From Methylobacillus methanolivorans (GTDB taxonomy: Bacteria; Pseudomonadota; Gammaproteobacteria; Burkholderiales; Methylophilaceae): a DNA stretch of 64,000 nucleotides. The notes under the pieces are model-generated. The model was not told the origin of the DNA, did no database searches, and worked only from the letters and a program-made list of their open reading frames with translations. Positions within the stretch are counted from its first letter, which is position 1. Every line of letters starts with the position of its first letter. Both the position numbers and the translations under genes were made by a program. Below, piece by piece: positions 17,658 through 24,590 of the stretch. The stretch covers positions 1,364,001 to 1,428,000 of the forward strand of contig NZ_JBIWXY010000001.1 of assembly GCF_044751345.1 (NCBI RefSeq). The letters are read 5' to 3'.

Positions 17658-19130
17658 TTACACCGGATCGTACCTTAGCAAAAAAGCATAATGCTGGGCA
17701 TAAAGCTCACTGCCCTTATCAAGGATGGATTTGTAAACACGTGCCGCCTTTAGGCTCTCTTGGGTATAGTGCACAACCGGAGACAAAAGCCGAATGATGT
17801 AATCCATCACATCTTCTTGAGGCTCATCAACCTCATGCGGACCAGATTGCACAGCCGTTATATGAGCACTAGGGCCCGAAGCTATGACCAAGGCAGGCAT
17901 GTCGGTATATTGCAAACGTTTGACGTACTCCTGGCTGGAAGCTATCCAATCCAACAGGACTTGCTGCTGATAAGCATCCCAGGGCAAGCAATGCCCTCGC
18001 TCCAACACTTGCCATAAGCGTGTTTTCCCTTTTTCATCAGCCTGCATCCAGCCTTCATGACACAACTGCTGTACCAGCAAGGGCAGCGGCAAACTATCTG
18101 GCCACCGGCCACGAATACCCCGTTCCATACAGTCAATACGATAGGCTCGCTCAATATGTACGGCATAAGGCTGAATCACGCTAAGAAAAGCCTGCTGTAA
18201 ATCAAACGATGCCACAATGTCGGGAATGTCCAAGCCTAACTGATGTAATTTATAGCCATTGGCTACACGCTGCAGCAAAGCATGCTGATCTTTCTGAGTT
18301 GAAGCCTCATCAAGCAACACGCATAACAGCTTGATAGTAGCCACCACACAAGCATCATCCTCGGTTGCCTGCAAAGTAAAATAATGCGGTTGTACGCCCA
18401 TTTCACTGAGCTCATATGCGGCAATCAGCATCGGTAGCGAAACCTGCTCATATCCCAAGTTAAACCCAATGATTTCTGGCAGGTAATCATCGACATGATG
18501 TCCCAATGCCAACCTGATCGCACCTTGTACATAGTACTGATCAGCCATCCCGCGCCAATCTGAACAACCATTCTGATGCAACAACTGCTGATACAAGCTC
18601 ACCTGATTACTGGACTCATCACCATCGCCTAGGTTTCTAAGATACACCCTGCACAACGGCGCAAACTTGGCTTCGCGCCAATGCTTGAGAAAACCATATA
18701 GCCATGCCCCCTCCACCATTCGGCTTGGAGCCATAGACTGCAAGAAATGTAAGGCATGGGATTTAGCAGAAAAATATCGAGGCTGATGTCCCGCATGTCG
18801 ATCAGCTAAATAGGCCCGATAATCCATTCTCACCCGCAAGCAACGCTGCTCCAGCCATGCTGGCAATGCCGTCATATCTTTAGGCAACCCACTATGCAGT
18901 AACGATGCCTCGGCAATTTTTTCATCAAGAAATGTACGTGCTTGCTCGCGCACTGCTTCAATACCCGTCGGCTGCGATAGTGCATGAAATAAGTCACGAG
19001 CAGGAGTGGCAATTGTCGGGGGATGTGGCAACTGACTTCGCCGCAATACAATTGAGGAGACATCACGCCTAAATACTAAGCTTGGAACAGCGCCAGCTAA
19101 GGAGCCGCGCCCCTGCATAACTTCCTTCAT
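17658..19130 (-). CDS. Iron-containing redox enzyme family protein (heme-oxygenase-like fold), putative
   Basis: 490-aa soluble protein without signal peptide. The middle part (about 165-300) resembles the 'iron-containing redox enzyme' / heme-oxygenase-like diiron family: LYQQLLHQNG, then EIIGFNLGYEQVSLP, ELSEMGVQPHYFTLQ and DDACVVATIKL supply Glu, His and Asp candidates for a diiron site in the spacing expected. Family relatives include UndA and SznF-type oxidases, but no substrate can be inferred. The N-terminal 90 and C-terminal 120 residues are unassigned. It is alone between terminators. The domain call is from pattern recognition only. Confidence 0.6.
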   Translation of the reverse strand: MKEVMQGRGSLAGAVPSLVFRRDVSSIVLRRSQLPHPPTIATPARDLFHALSQPTGIEAVREQARTFLDEKIAEASLLHSGLPKDMTALPAWLEQRCLRVRMDYRAYLADRHAGHQPRYFSAKSHALHFLQSMAPSRMVEGAWLYGFLKHWREAKFAPLCRVYLRNLGDGDESSNQVSLYQQLLHQNGCSDWRGMADQYYVQGAIRLALGHHVDDYLPEIIGFNLGYEQVSLPMLIAAYELSEMGVQPHYFTLQATEDDACVVATIKLLCVLLDEASTQKDQHALLQRVANGYKLHQLGLDIPDIVASFDLQQAFLSVIQPYAVHIERAYRIDCMERGIRGRWPDSLPLPLLVQQLCHEGWMQADEKGKTRLWQVLERGHCLPWDAYQQQVLLDWIASSQEYVKRLQYTDMPALVIASGPSAHITAVQSGPHEVDEPQEDVMDYIIRLLSPVVHYTQESLKAARVYKSILDKGSELYAQHYAFLLRYDPV

Positions 19131-19428
19131 GATGCACCCCCATATAGAACATCAGCGACAATGATGCATTATCTGGAAATTAACATAACCCTGCCGTCAG
19201 ACAGCTTCCCCGACTCTCGTAGGAAAATCATCACAACTCAAGTAATAACAAAAAATACACATTAATTTCATATAGTTAAATATAAAAATGAAAAACTCCC
19301 GATATAATCAGGACTCTTGTTCTAGCACTCCCTCATTTATCCATACCAAGAAAACGCATATTGGCTTTGACATTGGGCAAACAAGAAAATAGAATAGCGG
19401 GCTTGGTTTAATCCATGCTTTAGATGAT
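19131..19428. other. Upstream region of the 490-aa gene and of tRNA-Met
   Basis: 298 bp, AT-rich in the middle (19240-19300). It should hold the minus-strand promoter of the 490-aa gene and the tRNA promoter; a TATAAT-like TATAATC at about 19303 suits a plus-strand start. No ORF seen. Confidence 0.35.
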
Positions 19429-19505
19429 GGTGATGTAGCTCAGCTGGTTAGAGCACAGGATTCATAATCCTGGGGTCGAGGGTTCAAGTCCCCCCATCAC
19501 CACCA
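19429..19505 (+). tRNA. tRNA-Met (anticodon CAT)
   Basis: Acceptor GGTGATG / CATCACC, D arm with GCTCAGCTGGTTAGAGC, anticodon stem CAGGA/TCCTG with loop TTCATAA (CAT), T arm GAGGG/CCCCC with loop TTCAAGT, and encoded CCA (19503-19505). Most like elongator tRNA-Met; the tRNA-Ile2 (modified CAT) alternative is less likely. Its 3' end is the insertion site of the island that follows. Confidence 0.95.
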
Positions 19506-19534
19506 ACCTCCTGTTTCACAGGGTTTCACCAAGT

Positions 19535-19572
19535 AAAAAAAGCCGCGCAGATACTAGCTGAGCGGCTTTTTT
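19535..19572 (+). terminator. Terminator after tRNA-Met
   Basis: AAAAAAAGCCGC (19535-19546) pairs with GCGGCTTTTTT (19562-19572) across a 15-nt loop. It separates tRNA transcription from the integrase. Confidence 0.8.
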
Positions 19573-19620
19573 ATTGTCTCATACCGTACCATACGGTCTA
19601 TTGACATACCCCAAATTTCA

Positions 19621-19640
19621 GGGGTAACTTTAGGGGTAAC
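19621..19640 (+). repeat. Left 20-bp island repeat (integrase arm-site candidate)
   Basis: GGGGTAACTTTAGGGGTAAC is itself two copies of GGGGTAAC, and an inverted copy (GTTACCCC) lies at 19660-19667, 2 nt before the integrase start. The same 20-mer with one change is at 24571-24590. Probable integrase arm-binding sites; overlap with the start also suggests autorepression. Confidence 0.7.
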
Positions 19641-19669
19641 AGCACTTACCTCACAAATGGTTACCCCAA

Positions 19670-20881
19670 ATGGCACTAACAGACACCACCATCCGCAACA
19701 CCAAGCCTAGAGACAAGGCATTCAAGCTTTACGACGAGGCCGGGATGTTCCTGCAGGTTACTCCATCCGGCGGTAAGTGGTGGCGCTTCAAATATCGCTT
19801 CGATGGCAAAGAAAAATTGCTCTCCCTGGGTACTTACCCTGATGTTTCACTCAAGGCAGCACGGGAAAAACGAGATGAAGCCCGAAAGCTCTTAGCGGAT
19901 AGCGTAGACCCGGGAGAGAATCGCAAGGCAGCCAAGCAAAGCAGGCAAACCAATGCATCAAACAGCTTTGAAATTGTTGCGCGTGAGTGGATAGCGGCTC
20001 ATATGGTAAATAAAGCAGCCAGCCACCGGGATAAAGTACTGAGACGCTTTGAGCTGTACTTATTCCCCTGGCTGGGTAGCAGGCCCATTGCTGACATTAC
20101 TGCCCCTGATATTCTGGAAGCCATTCGCCGAATAGAAAAGCTAGGCATACTGGAGACCGCCCACCGCACCTTACAAACAGCCGGGCAAGTGTTCCGCTAT
20201 GCCGTACAAACTGGCCGGGCTGTTCGGGATGTGACTGCCGACTTAAAGGGGGCACTCCCACCCACCACCACAAAACATATGGCAGCCTTCACAGAACCCA
20301 AGCAAGTAGGGGAACTCTTGAGAGCCATCGATGCTTTCACGGGAACATTTACCGTTCGCTCTGCCCTGCTTGTTGCTCCTATGCTATTTGTCCGTCCTGG
20401 AGAATTACGACAGGCCAAATGGAAAGACATCAACCTCGATGCTGGTGAGTGGCGCTATCTTGTAAGCAAGACCAAGACAGACCACCTAGTTCCACTACCC
20501 AGGCAAGCCGTAGAAATTCTGAGAGAGTTGCAGCCGTTTTCTATCCATAGTGAATACGTGTTCATGGGAGGCCATACATCACTCAAGCCAATGAGCGAGA
20601 GTGCCATCAATGCCGCATTGAAACGCATGGGTTACGACACTAAGACACAGATCACCGGACATGGCTTCCGGGCAATGGCTCGTACCCTGTTGCATGAACG
20701 CCTGAATATAGATCCACACATCATCGAGCACCAGCTAGCGCATAAGGTGCCGGATGCCCTGGGCAGTGCTTATAACCGGACCAAATTCATCGAGCAGCGC
20801 AAACAGATGATGCAGGCATGGGCGGATTATTTGGACGAACTCAAGGCCGGTGCACAGGTAATTCAACTCAAGCAGGCGTGA
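19670..20881 (+). CDS. P4-type tyrosine integrase
   Basis: 403-aa tyrosine recombinase that integrates and excises elements at tRNA genes. Domains: N-terminal DUF4102 arm-binding domain (about 1-88, with RFKYRFDGKEKLLSLGTYPDVSLKAAR split), SAM-like core-binding domain (about 100-190), catalytic domain (about 205-385) with Arg in LFVRPGELRQAKW, the HGFRAMARTLLHE box (His-x-x-Arg) and the nucleophile Tyr in GSAYNRTKF. All catalytic residues are present, so the protein looks intact. It points away from tRNA-Met. Confidence 0.96.
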   Translation: MALTDTTIRNTKPRDKAFKLYDEAGMFLQVTPSGGKWWRFKYRFDGKEKLLSLGTYPDVSLKAAREKRDEARKLLADSVDPGENRKAAKQSRQTNASNSFEIVAREWIAAHMVNKAASHRDKVLRRFELYLFPWLGSRPIADITAPDILEAIRRIEKLGILETAHRTLQTAGQVFRYAVQTGRAVRDVTADLKGALPPTTTKHMAAFTEPKQVGELLRAIDAFTGTFTVRSALLVAPMLFVRPGELRQAKWKDINLDAGEWRYLVSKTKTDHLVPLPRQAVEILRELQPFSIHSEYVFMGGHTSLKPMSESAINAALKRMGYDTKTQITGHGFRAMARTLLHERLNIDPHIIEHQLAHKVPDALGSAYNRTKFIEQRKQMMQAWADYLDELKAGAQVIQLKQA

Positions 20882-21065
20882 ATTATTTTATAAGACACTA
20901 TGCGACGAATGAAAAACAAACTATAATCCCCAGTTGCCGATAGCAGAACGGCCTATTTATCTAGAAACAAGCAAATGTTTTGTTTCATTAAGACAGGCAA
21001 CATGCCAAGTCTTCCTTTTTATGACGAATTCTGCTTCCTATAAACCTATACTAGGAGGCGTCATA

Positions 21066-21290
21066 ATGCCTGAAATATACAGCTCAGCACTTATTGGATT
21101 TAATAGCCTGCCCGATGAGGGCTTTGTTCGTTTACCCGTTGTTGCCGCTTTATGGACATGCTCAAGGGGCACCGTTTGGCGATGGGTCAAAGAGGGCCGC
21201 ATTCCGGCACCTTATAAACTCTCGCCAAGAACAACAGCATGGCGAGCTGGTGAACTAAGAGCCGCCCTTGCAAAAATTGAGCGAGATTGA
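21066..21290 (+). CDS. AlpA-family DNA-binding regulator
   Basis: 74-aa protein with a MerR/AlpA-like winged HTH: FVRLPVVAALWTCSRGTVW then RWVKEGRIPAPYKLSPRTTAW, the typical AlpA arrangement. AlpA-type proteins work as excisionases or activators of integrase genes on P4-like islands, and position directly after the integrase supports that. AGGAGG at 21053-21058 fixes the start at 21066; a longer frame to 20934 lacks a ribosome site. Confidence 0.85.
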   Translation: MPEIYSSALIGFNSLPDEGFVRLPVVAALWTCSRGTVWRWVKEGRIPAPYKLSPRTTAWRAGELRAALAKIERD

Positions 21291-21297
21291 GCTTTTC

Positions 21298-21426
21298 ATG
21301 CAGGATGGACAACACGAAGTTCATATTGCGCCAGTTAATGACACATTATTTCCTCATGTCTGGCTTGAGCCATATCCACTTAACAAAGGCAAACTTTCCC
21401 GACCAGGAAACAGCCTGAGTGAATAG
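21298..21426 (+). CDS. Small unknown ORF (42 aa)
   Basis: A 42-codon ORF from ATG 21298, 7 nt after the alpA-like gene, reading HEVHIAPVNDTLFPHVWLEP in the middle and ending at TAG 21426. Composition looks protein-like, but there is no good ribosome site (GAGCGAGATTGAGC is 5-20 nt upstream) and no known domain. Possibly a small island gene translated by coupling. Confidence 0.3.
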   Translation: MQDGQHEVHIAPVNDTLFPHVWLEPYPLNKGKLSRPGNSLSE

Positions 21427-21429
21427 CAC

Positions 21430-21900
21430 ACAGCTTTATATCCGGCTGGTGGGCAGCAGGCCCCAAAAGTGATCTACGAACTTATACTTTGAAGGTCCAA
21501 CCAGTGGGTCATAGACCCACAAATTTAATACTGGTACGTTGCACACCAACTAGAAAGCAACACCCCCTGCCCACTATCGGGTTGCCCACGTTCAAAGCAG
21601 GGGAGCAAGCTCAGAACACCGAGCGGAAGCGAGAAGGAACCGGCAATACGTTTCAGCGGTAGGGTCTGGCCTCACAAGGGCTTGGCATGCAGCCGCGCCG
21701 GTCTGGTAACAAATGAATACGGCGGACCAATCTTGGTTCATTGTTACCTAGAGAATGCATGCCTCAAGATTGGAGGAACCTATACGGAAGCAAAGACGCA
21801 GTATAGGGGAGCCGTGCAACCAACCTTGCTTAATAGAGCTGGGTTAGGGGTTGTACAGCTCCCTACCAGAAGCCTCATTAAGATAAATAATAATAACTAG
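21430..21900 (+). ncRNA. Candidate large structured non-coding RNA
   Basis: About 470 bp with no convincing protein but at least six long helices: GTGGGTC/GACCCAC (21504-21510, 21514-21520); CCCCTGC/GCAGGGG (21564-21570, 21597-21603); ACCGGC/GCCGGT (21639-21644, 21697-21702); a 12-bp stem with one bulge (21705-21717 with 21737-21748); CCTATAC/GTATAGG (21779-21785, 21801-21807); and a 15-bp stem with one mismatch and one G-U (21807-21821 with 21849-21863). The loop CAATCTT at 21728-21734 is fully complementary to the loop AAGATTG (21766-21772) of a CCTC/GAGG hairpin, a kissing-loop arrangement. Strand is inferred from neighbouring genes; G-U pairs fit the plus strand. I do not recognise a known RNA family. 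A 72-codon frame inside (21682-21900) is explained by the RNA and not called. Confidence 0.55.
21548..21562 (+). repeat. 15-bp direct repeat, left copy
   Basis: AACTAGAAAGCAACA followed by a C-rich run (CCCCCTGCCC). Identical 15-mer at 21895-21909 followed by ACCCCACCCC. The pair brackets most of the structured RNA candidate (332 bp between copies). Confidence 0.75.
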
Positions 21901-21909
21901 AAAGCAACA
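21895..21909 (+). repeat. 15-bp direct repeat, right copy
   Basis: Second exact copy of AACTAGAAAGCAACA, just after an AATAATAATAA stretch. See left copy at 21548. May be duplication footprints of an insertion, or repeated functional RNA/DNA sites. Confidence 0.75.
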
Positions 21910-21959
21910 ACCCCACCCCGGTGTATTTGAAGGAATATATTGGGTAAGAAATTTTGAAG

Positions 21960-22020
21960 CCCTATATATATAACAATTTTTAAAACAATTATTAATTAAT
22001 TCGCGCGCGCGAGGCGGGCC
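21960..22020. other. AT-rich tract running into a CG-repeat
   Basis: Some 40 bp of nearly pure A/T (TATATATATAACAATTTTTA and AATTATTAATTAATT) pass directly into CGCGCGCGCG. It lies just upstream of the HTH gene. It could be its promoter region or an unwinding element of a replication origin; neither is proven. Confidence 0.35.
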
Positions 22021-22070
22021 ACAAACAACCTAGAGAGAAAGGAAAAACTCAACGATGAATAAGGATAGAT

Positions 22071-22688
22071 ATGACAACAGCAACCAAACCAGCAACACCC
22101 ACCAGCAAGACCAAATCACCAGATGCAACCCCTGACCAGGTAGCACAGATTCAAACACTCCGGGAGGCGGGCTACACAGTCGCCATGATTGCCCAAAAGG
22201 TGCACCTTTCTTCTCGCACCGTTCATCGTTACATCGCGGCTGGTGGAGTCAAGAAAGGCAAGCTCAAGCAGGAACTGATAGAGCAGGCCCGGCAGGATGT
22301 TTTAAAGTTACTCTTGGATGATGAAACAGTCCGGTATCAGGCGGCAAAGCTGTTGGCAGATAACATTGCTCACTCTCAGCACATCCGGGACATTGTTCTT
22401 AAAGCCTCTCAGCACCTGGAAGCAACAGACCCTTTCACCGCCGCCGTGGTTATGAGAGCAGCAGCGGCAGCCTCTACAGCACTTAAAAACACCTCGGATA
22501 TGGTAAGGGTTACCCTGCCATTGGAAAGCCTCGCAGAGGCCCCGGAATCACTACCGGAACTCTCGGTAAGGGTAATTTCAAATGATGAGGCCAAAGCGCT
22601 GATGGCAGACGGAATGGTAGAGGATAGCGGGTGGGAAGAAGAACACCCGGCAGACGATGACGAAGGCCGGGTTATTTTAGGTGAATAA
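22071..22688 (+). CDS. Helix-turn-helix protein of unknown role
   Basis: 205-aa protein. A low-complexity Thr/Pro/Lys N-terminus (1-22) precedes a resolvase-like HTH (about 25-62: QIQTLREAGYTVAMIAQKVH, then SSRTVHRYIAAGG). A helical middle follows (65-145), and the C-terminal 30 residues are strongly acidic (DSGWEEEHPADDDEG). The layout recalls small terminase-type or replication-initiator DNA-binding subunits of phage satellites, but no family is certain. AAGGA 7 nt upstream of ATG supports the start. Confidence 0.6.
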   Translation: MTTATKPATPTSKTKSPDATPDQVAQIQTLREAGYTVAMIAQKVHLSSRTVHRYIAAGGVKKGKLKQELIEQARQDVLKLLLDDETVRYQAAKLLADNIAHSQHIRDIVLKASQHLEATDPFTAAVVMRAAAAASTALKNTSDMVRVTLPLESLAEAPESLPELSVRVISNDEAKALMADGMVEDSGWEEEHPADDDEGRVILGE

Positions 22689-22693
22689 AGCCA

Positions 22694-23428
22694 TTAAGCT
22701 CGATAGCGGCGTATTGCTAGACCAAGCGCAGTTAAACCAGCTAGCAGCATTGCATAAGTGCTAGCTTCCGGCACTGTTGTGACTTGGCCTGGCGTTACGG
22801 CCCAGATATAACGCTGGAAGTCTTTATTACGGTTGCTATTCTGGAAACCACTCCTGCTATCAAACCCCCACGCACGATAGGTTGCAACTTCGTGTTCTGT
22901 GCCTGACCAAAAGCCGAATACCCAAGAGTTCTCGTTATCGAAAATAGCTGTATCTGGTATAGAGTTCCATCCGATACCTCCTAGTTCTTGGTAAAACAGC
23001 TCAGCAAACTCATCACCTGTGACAGTACCATTGGTGGGTAGATTGATGCCTGAGACATTATTTACCACCGTGGGTAAATACCACTGGTTGCTACCACCAT
23101 AGCTGATGCTGTTCAGATACCCGACAAAGGCTTGTCCACCCCACCAACTGGCTATTCCATAGGTCGTGTTAAAGTCCCGCTTATCTAAGGTTCGATAGCC
23201 AAAATATGAATCATTGTAGGAAGTGGTAGCCGCAGCTATCTTGCTTATAAGGCTGTTGTCCGCGTCATACATGGTCTTGAACAGATTGGCATCTTTGGTC
23301 CAAGTGACGTCACTCACTGAGCTGTAAACGAGTTCTACACCGTTTTGGTTATAGCTGGAGAGTTCAGCGTGAGCGCTAAAGCTAGAAAGGAACAACGCGC
23401 TGACTAGCATGGCGGGTTTGAAGTACAT
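22694..23428 (-). CDS. PEP-CTERM sorting-domain secreted protein
   Basis: 244-aa exported protein. Signal peptide MYFKPAMLVSALFLSSFSAHA (split after residue 20), then a DUF1566/Lcl-like body rich in Trp, Tyr and Gly (WYLPTV, GFWSGTE, YIWAVTPGQ), and a C-terminal tripartite tail VPEASTYAMLLAGLTALGL... with Arg-rich end IRRYRA. PEP-CTERM tails are recognised by an exosortase, which is not in this window. The frame extends 18 codons upstream, but the signal peptide sets the start at 23428. It points against the rest of the island genes and its cargo role is unknown. Confidence 0.82.
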   Translation of the reverse strand: MYFKPAMLVSALFLSSFSAHAELSSYNQNGVELVYSSVSDVTWTKDANLFKTMYDADNSLISKIAAATTSYNDSYFGYRTLDKRDFNTTYGIASWWGGQAFVGYLNSISYGGSNQWYLPTVVNNVSGINLPTNGTVTGDEFAELFYQELGGIGWNSIPDTAIFDNENSWVFGFWSGTEHEVATYRAWGFDSRSGFQNSNRNKDFQRYIWAVTPGQVTTVPEASTYAMLLAGLTALGLAIRRYRA

Positions 23429-23466
23429 GTGATAGTTTCGTTGTGAAAATGGTGAAAACAAACCAC

Positions 23467-23488
23467 AACACTGTTTGACCACAGTGTT
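23467..23488. promoter_or_regulatory. Inverted repeat upstream of the PEP-CTERM gene
   Basis: AACACTGT (23467-23474) and ACAGTGTT (23481-23488), perfect 8-bp arms with a 6-bp spacer, 39 bp before the start. A further half-site CAACAGTGT lies near 23525. Operator-like. Confidence 0.5.
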
Positions 23489-23622
23489 AAGGCCCTAGAC
23501 CATGCAGTTTTATCGGGTCAGGTTGCAACAGTGTGAATACCGGAACTAGGCTGGTGGGGGCAATTCGGAATACAATGGTTGGCAGAGTATTGTCCGGCCT
23601 TTGTCACCTGCCAGCCAAAGAG

Positions 23623-24027
23623 TTAGGGACGCTCCCTCAGAATGTAGCAGCCCCGGGTTGTTGATATGCCTACCATATTACCCAGTAACCAATGCCTGCC
23701 ATAGGTAACAGCAAAACCCGGTAATGATTCATCAATCCTCTTGCTTTCCATCTCATCAAGAAAAACTGAATACTCTTCAACGTGATGAGTAGACACAAAG
23801 GAGCCAAGGGGCAACCTATGGTTAGGTGTGTGTTGAATGATGCAGCACAGGCCGGAATACACACCGATGGACGATACCTCGTGATTCTTCGCGTTATACA
23901 CAAAGAACATATCAGCACCTGCAAGTTGTTTTTCCACCACAAATTCGTCGGAAGCTACAGCACCCATAAATTGTACGAACTCCGGGTGGCTAACTTGGGT
24001 GGCATGATGAACAGGAGCGGCTTGCAT
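23623..24027 (-). CDS. Hypothetical protein (134 aa)
   Basis: Unrecognised 134-aa soluble protein with no signal peptide. It contains ADMFFVYNAKNHEVSSIGVY and GFAVTYGRHWLLGNMVGIST, which look like regular beta-rich coding sequence. GGAAAG about 6 nt before the ATG supports translation. A shorter frame on the opposite strand (23782-24054) covers the same bases; the minus frame is preferred because of its ribosome site and composition. It lies upstream of the PEP-CTERM gene on the same strand. Confidence 0.5.
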   Translation of the reverse strand: MQAAPVHHATQVSHPEFVQFMGAVASDEFVVEKQLAGADMFFVYNAKNHEVSSIGVYSGLCCIIQHTPNHRLPLGSFVSTHHVEEYSVFLDEMESKRIDESLPGFAVTYGRHWLLGNMVGISTTRGCYILRERP

Positions 24028-24570
24028 ACATTCTTTCCGGAAGGCTATGAATAAGCCACCATCCTATGCAGATAATGTGACAGGGTTGTTATATGTAAAA
24101 TAAATTAAAATATTTAAAATGATTTATTTTATATATAATTAATTACTTCAATAGTAAGAGCTTCCTTAAAGGCGCTACTACTCTCCCAAAAGTGAATATC
24201 TTAGAAATGACCTGACTAGTAGAAGGCCATGGTCAAAAAAATTTCACTGCAATTTGAAAATTTGGAATTGGTTCATCACAGTGAAACAAAGGAGCGGTAC
24301 CGTAGCGCTGTTTTACAACGTAATGTTTTGTCATAGCGGGCCTCTCATGAGGCCCGTTTTCTTTCCGGCCCCTCCCCGCCCCATGTTAAAAATGATTAGA
24401 ATCGCTCTAATCGCGACTGTGTGCGCTTTAGATACACTCTCACAACGAGAGCAGAGATCGAATGAAATAGATGACCGGCTTCACCGGTAGTCTAAGGAAA
24501 TTCTGAATGGTTTTAGTGAATAGGTAAGAAAACATAGATGACGTAAACGAAAAGTCACTTCGAAAAAATT
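24028..24570. other. Hairpin-rich non-coding right end of the island
   Basis: No convincing gene. It starts with an AT-rich tract holding TATAAT-like sequence (about 24133-24140), then TTTCACTG (24242-24249)/CAGTGAAA (24281-24288), a perfect GC terminator (24337-24361), GATTAGA/TCTAATC (24394-24412), CTCTC/GAGAG and ACCGG/CCGGT. A promoter followed by a stem and a terminator would fit a small RNA of about 200 nt at 24140-24361; this is inference. Confidence 0.4.
24337..24361 (+). terminator. Terminator in island right end
   Basis: CGGGCCTC (24337-24344), loop TCAT, GAGGCCCG (24349-24356), then TTTTCTTTCC. Perfect 8-bp GC-rich stem with a U-tract on the plus strand; no annotated gene precedes it, which supports a small RNA. 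Confidence 0.8.
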
Positions 24571-24590
24571 GGGGTAACTTTGGGGGTAAC
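24571..24590 (+). repeat. Right 20-bp island repeat
   Basis: GGGGTAACTTTGGGGGTAAC, same orientation and 19 of 20 identical to 19621-19640. Marks the right end of the island, some 60 bp before the attR-like sequence at 24652. Confidence 0.7.

Noticed and set aside
21806..21864. Group II intron domain V
   Set aside because: GAGCCGTG looks like the start of domain V, but the bulge, GNRA loop and matching 3' strand are missing, there is no GUGYG 5' end and no reverse transcriptase.
21682..21900. 72-aa ORF within the structured region
   Set aside because: No ribosome site, low-complexity KINNNN end, and its whole length is taken up by long helices; the RNA explanation is better.
23782..24054. 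90-aa plus-strand ORF
   Set aside because: Antisense to the 134-aa frame, which has a better ribosome site and more protein-like composition.
24254..24490. 78-aa ORF at the island right end
   Set aside because: Non-ATG start without ribosome site; it runs straight through a perfect terminator and several hairpins.
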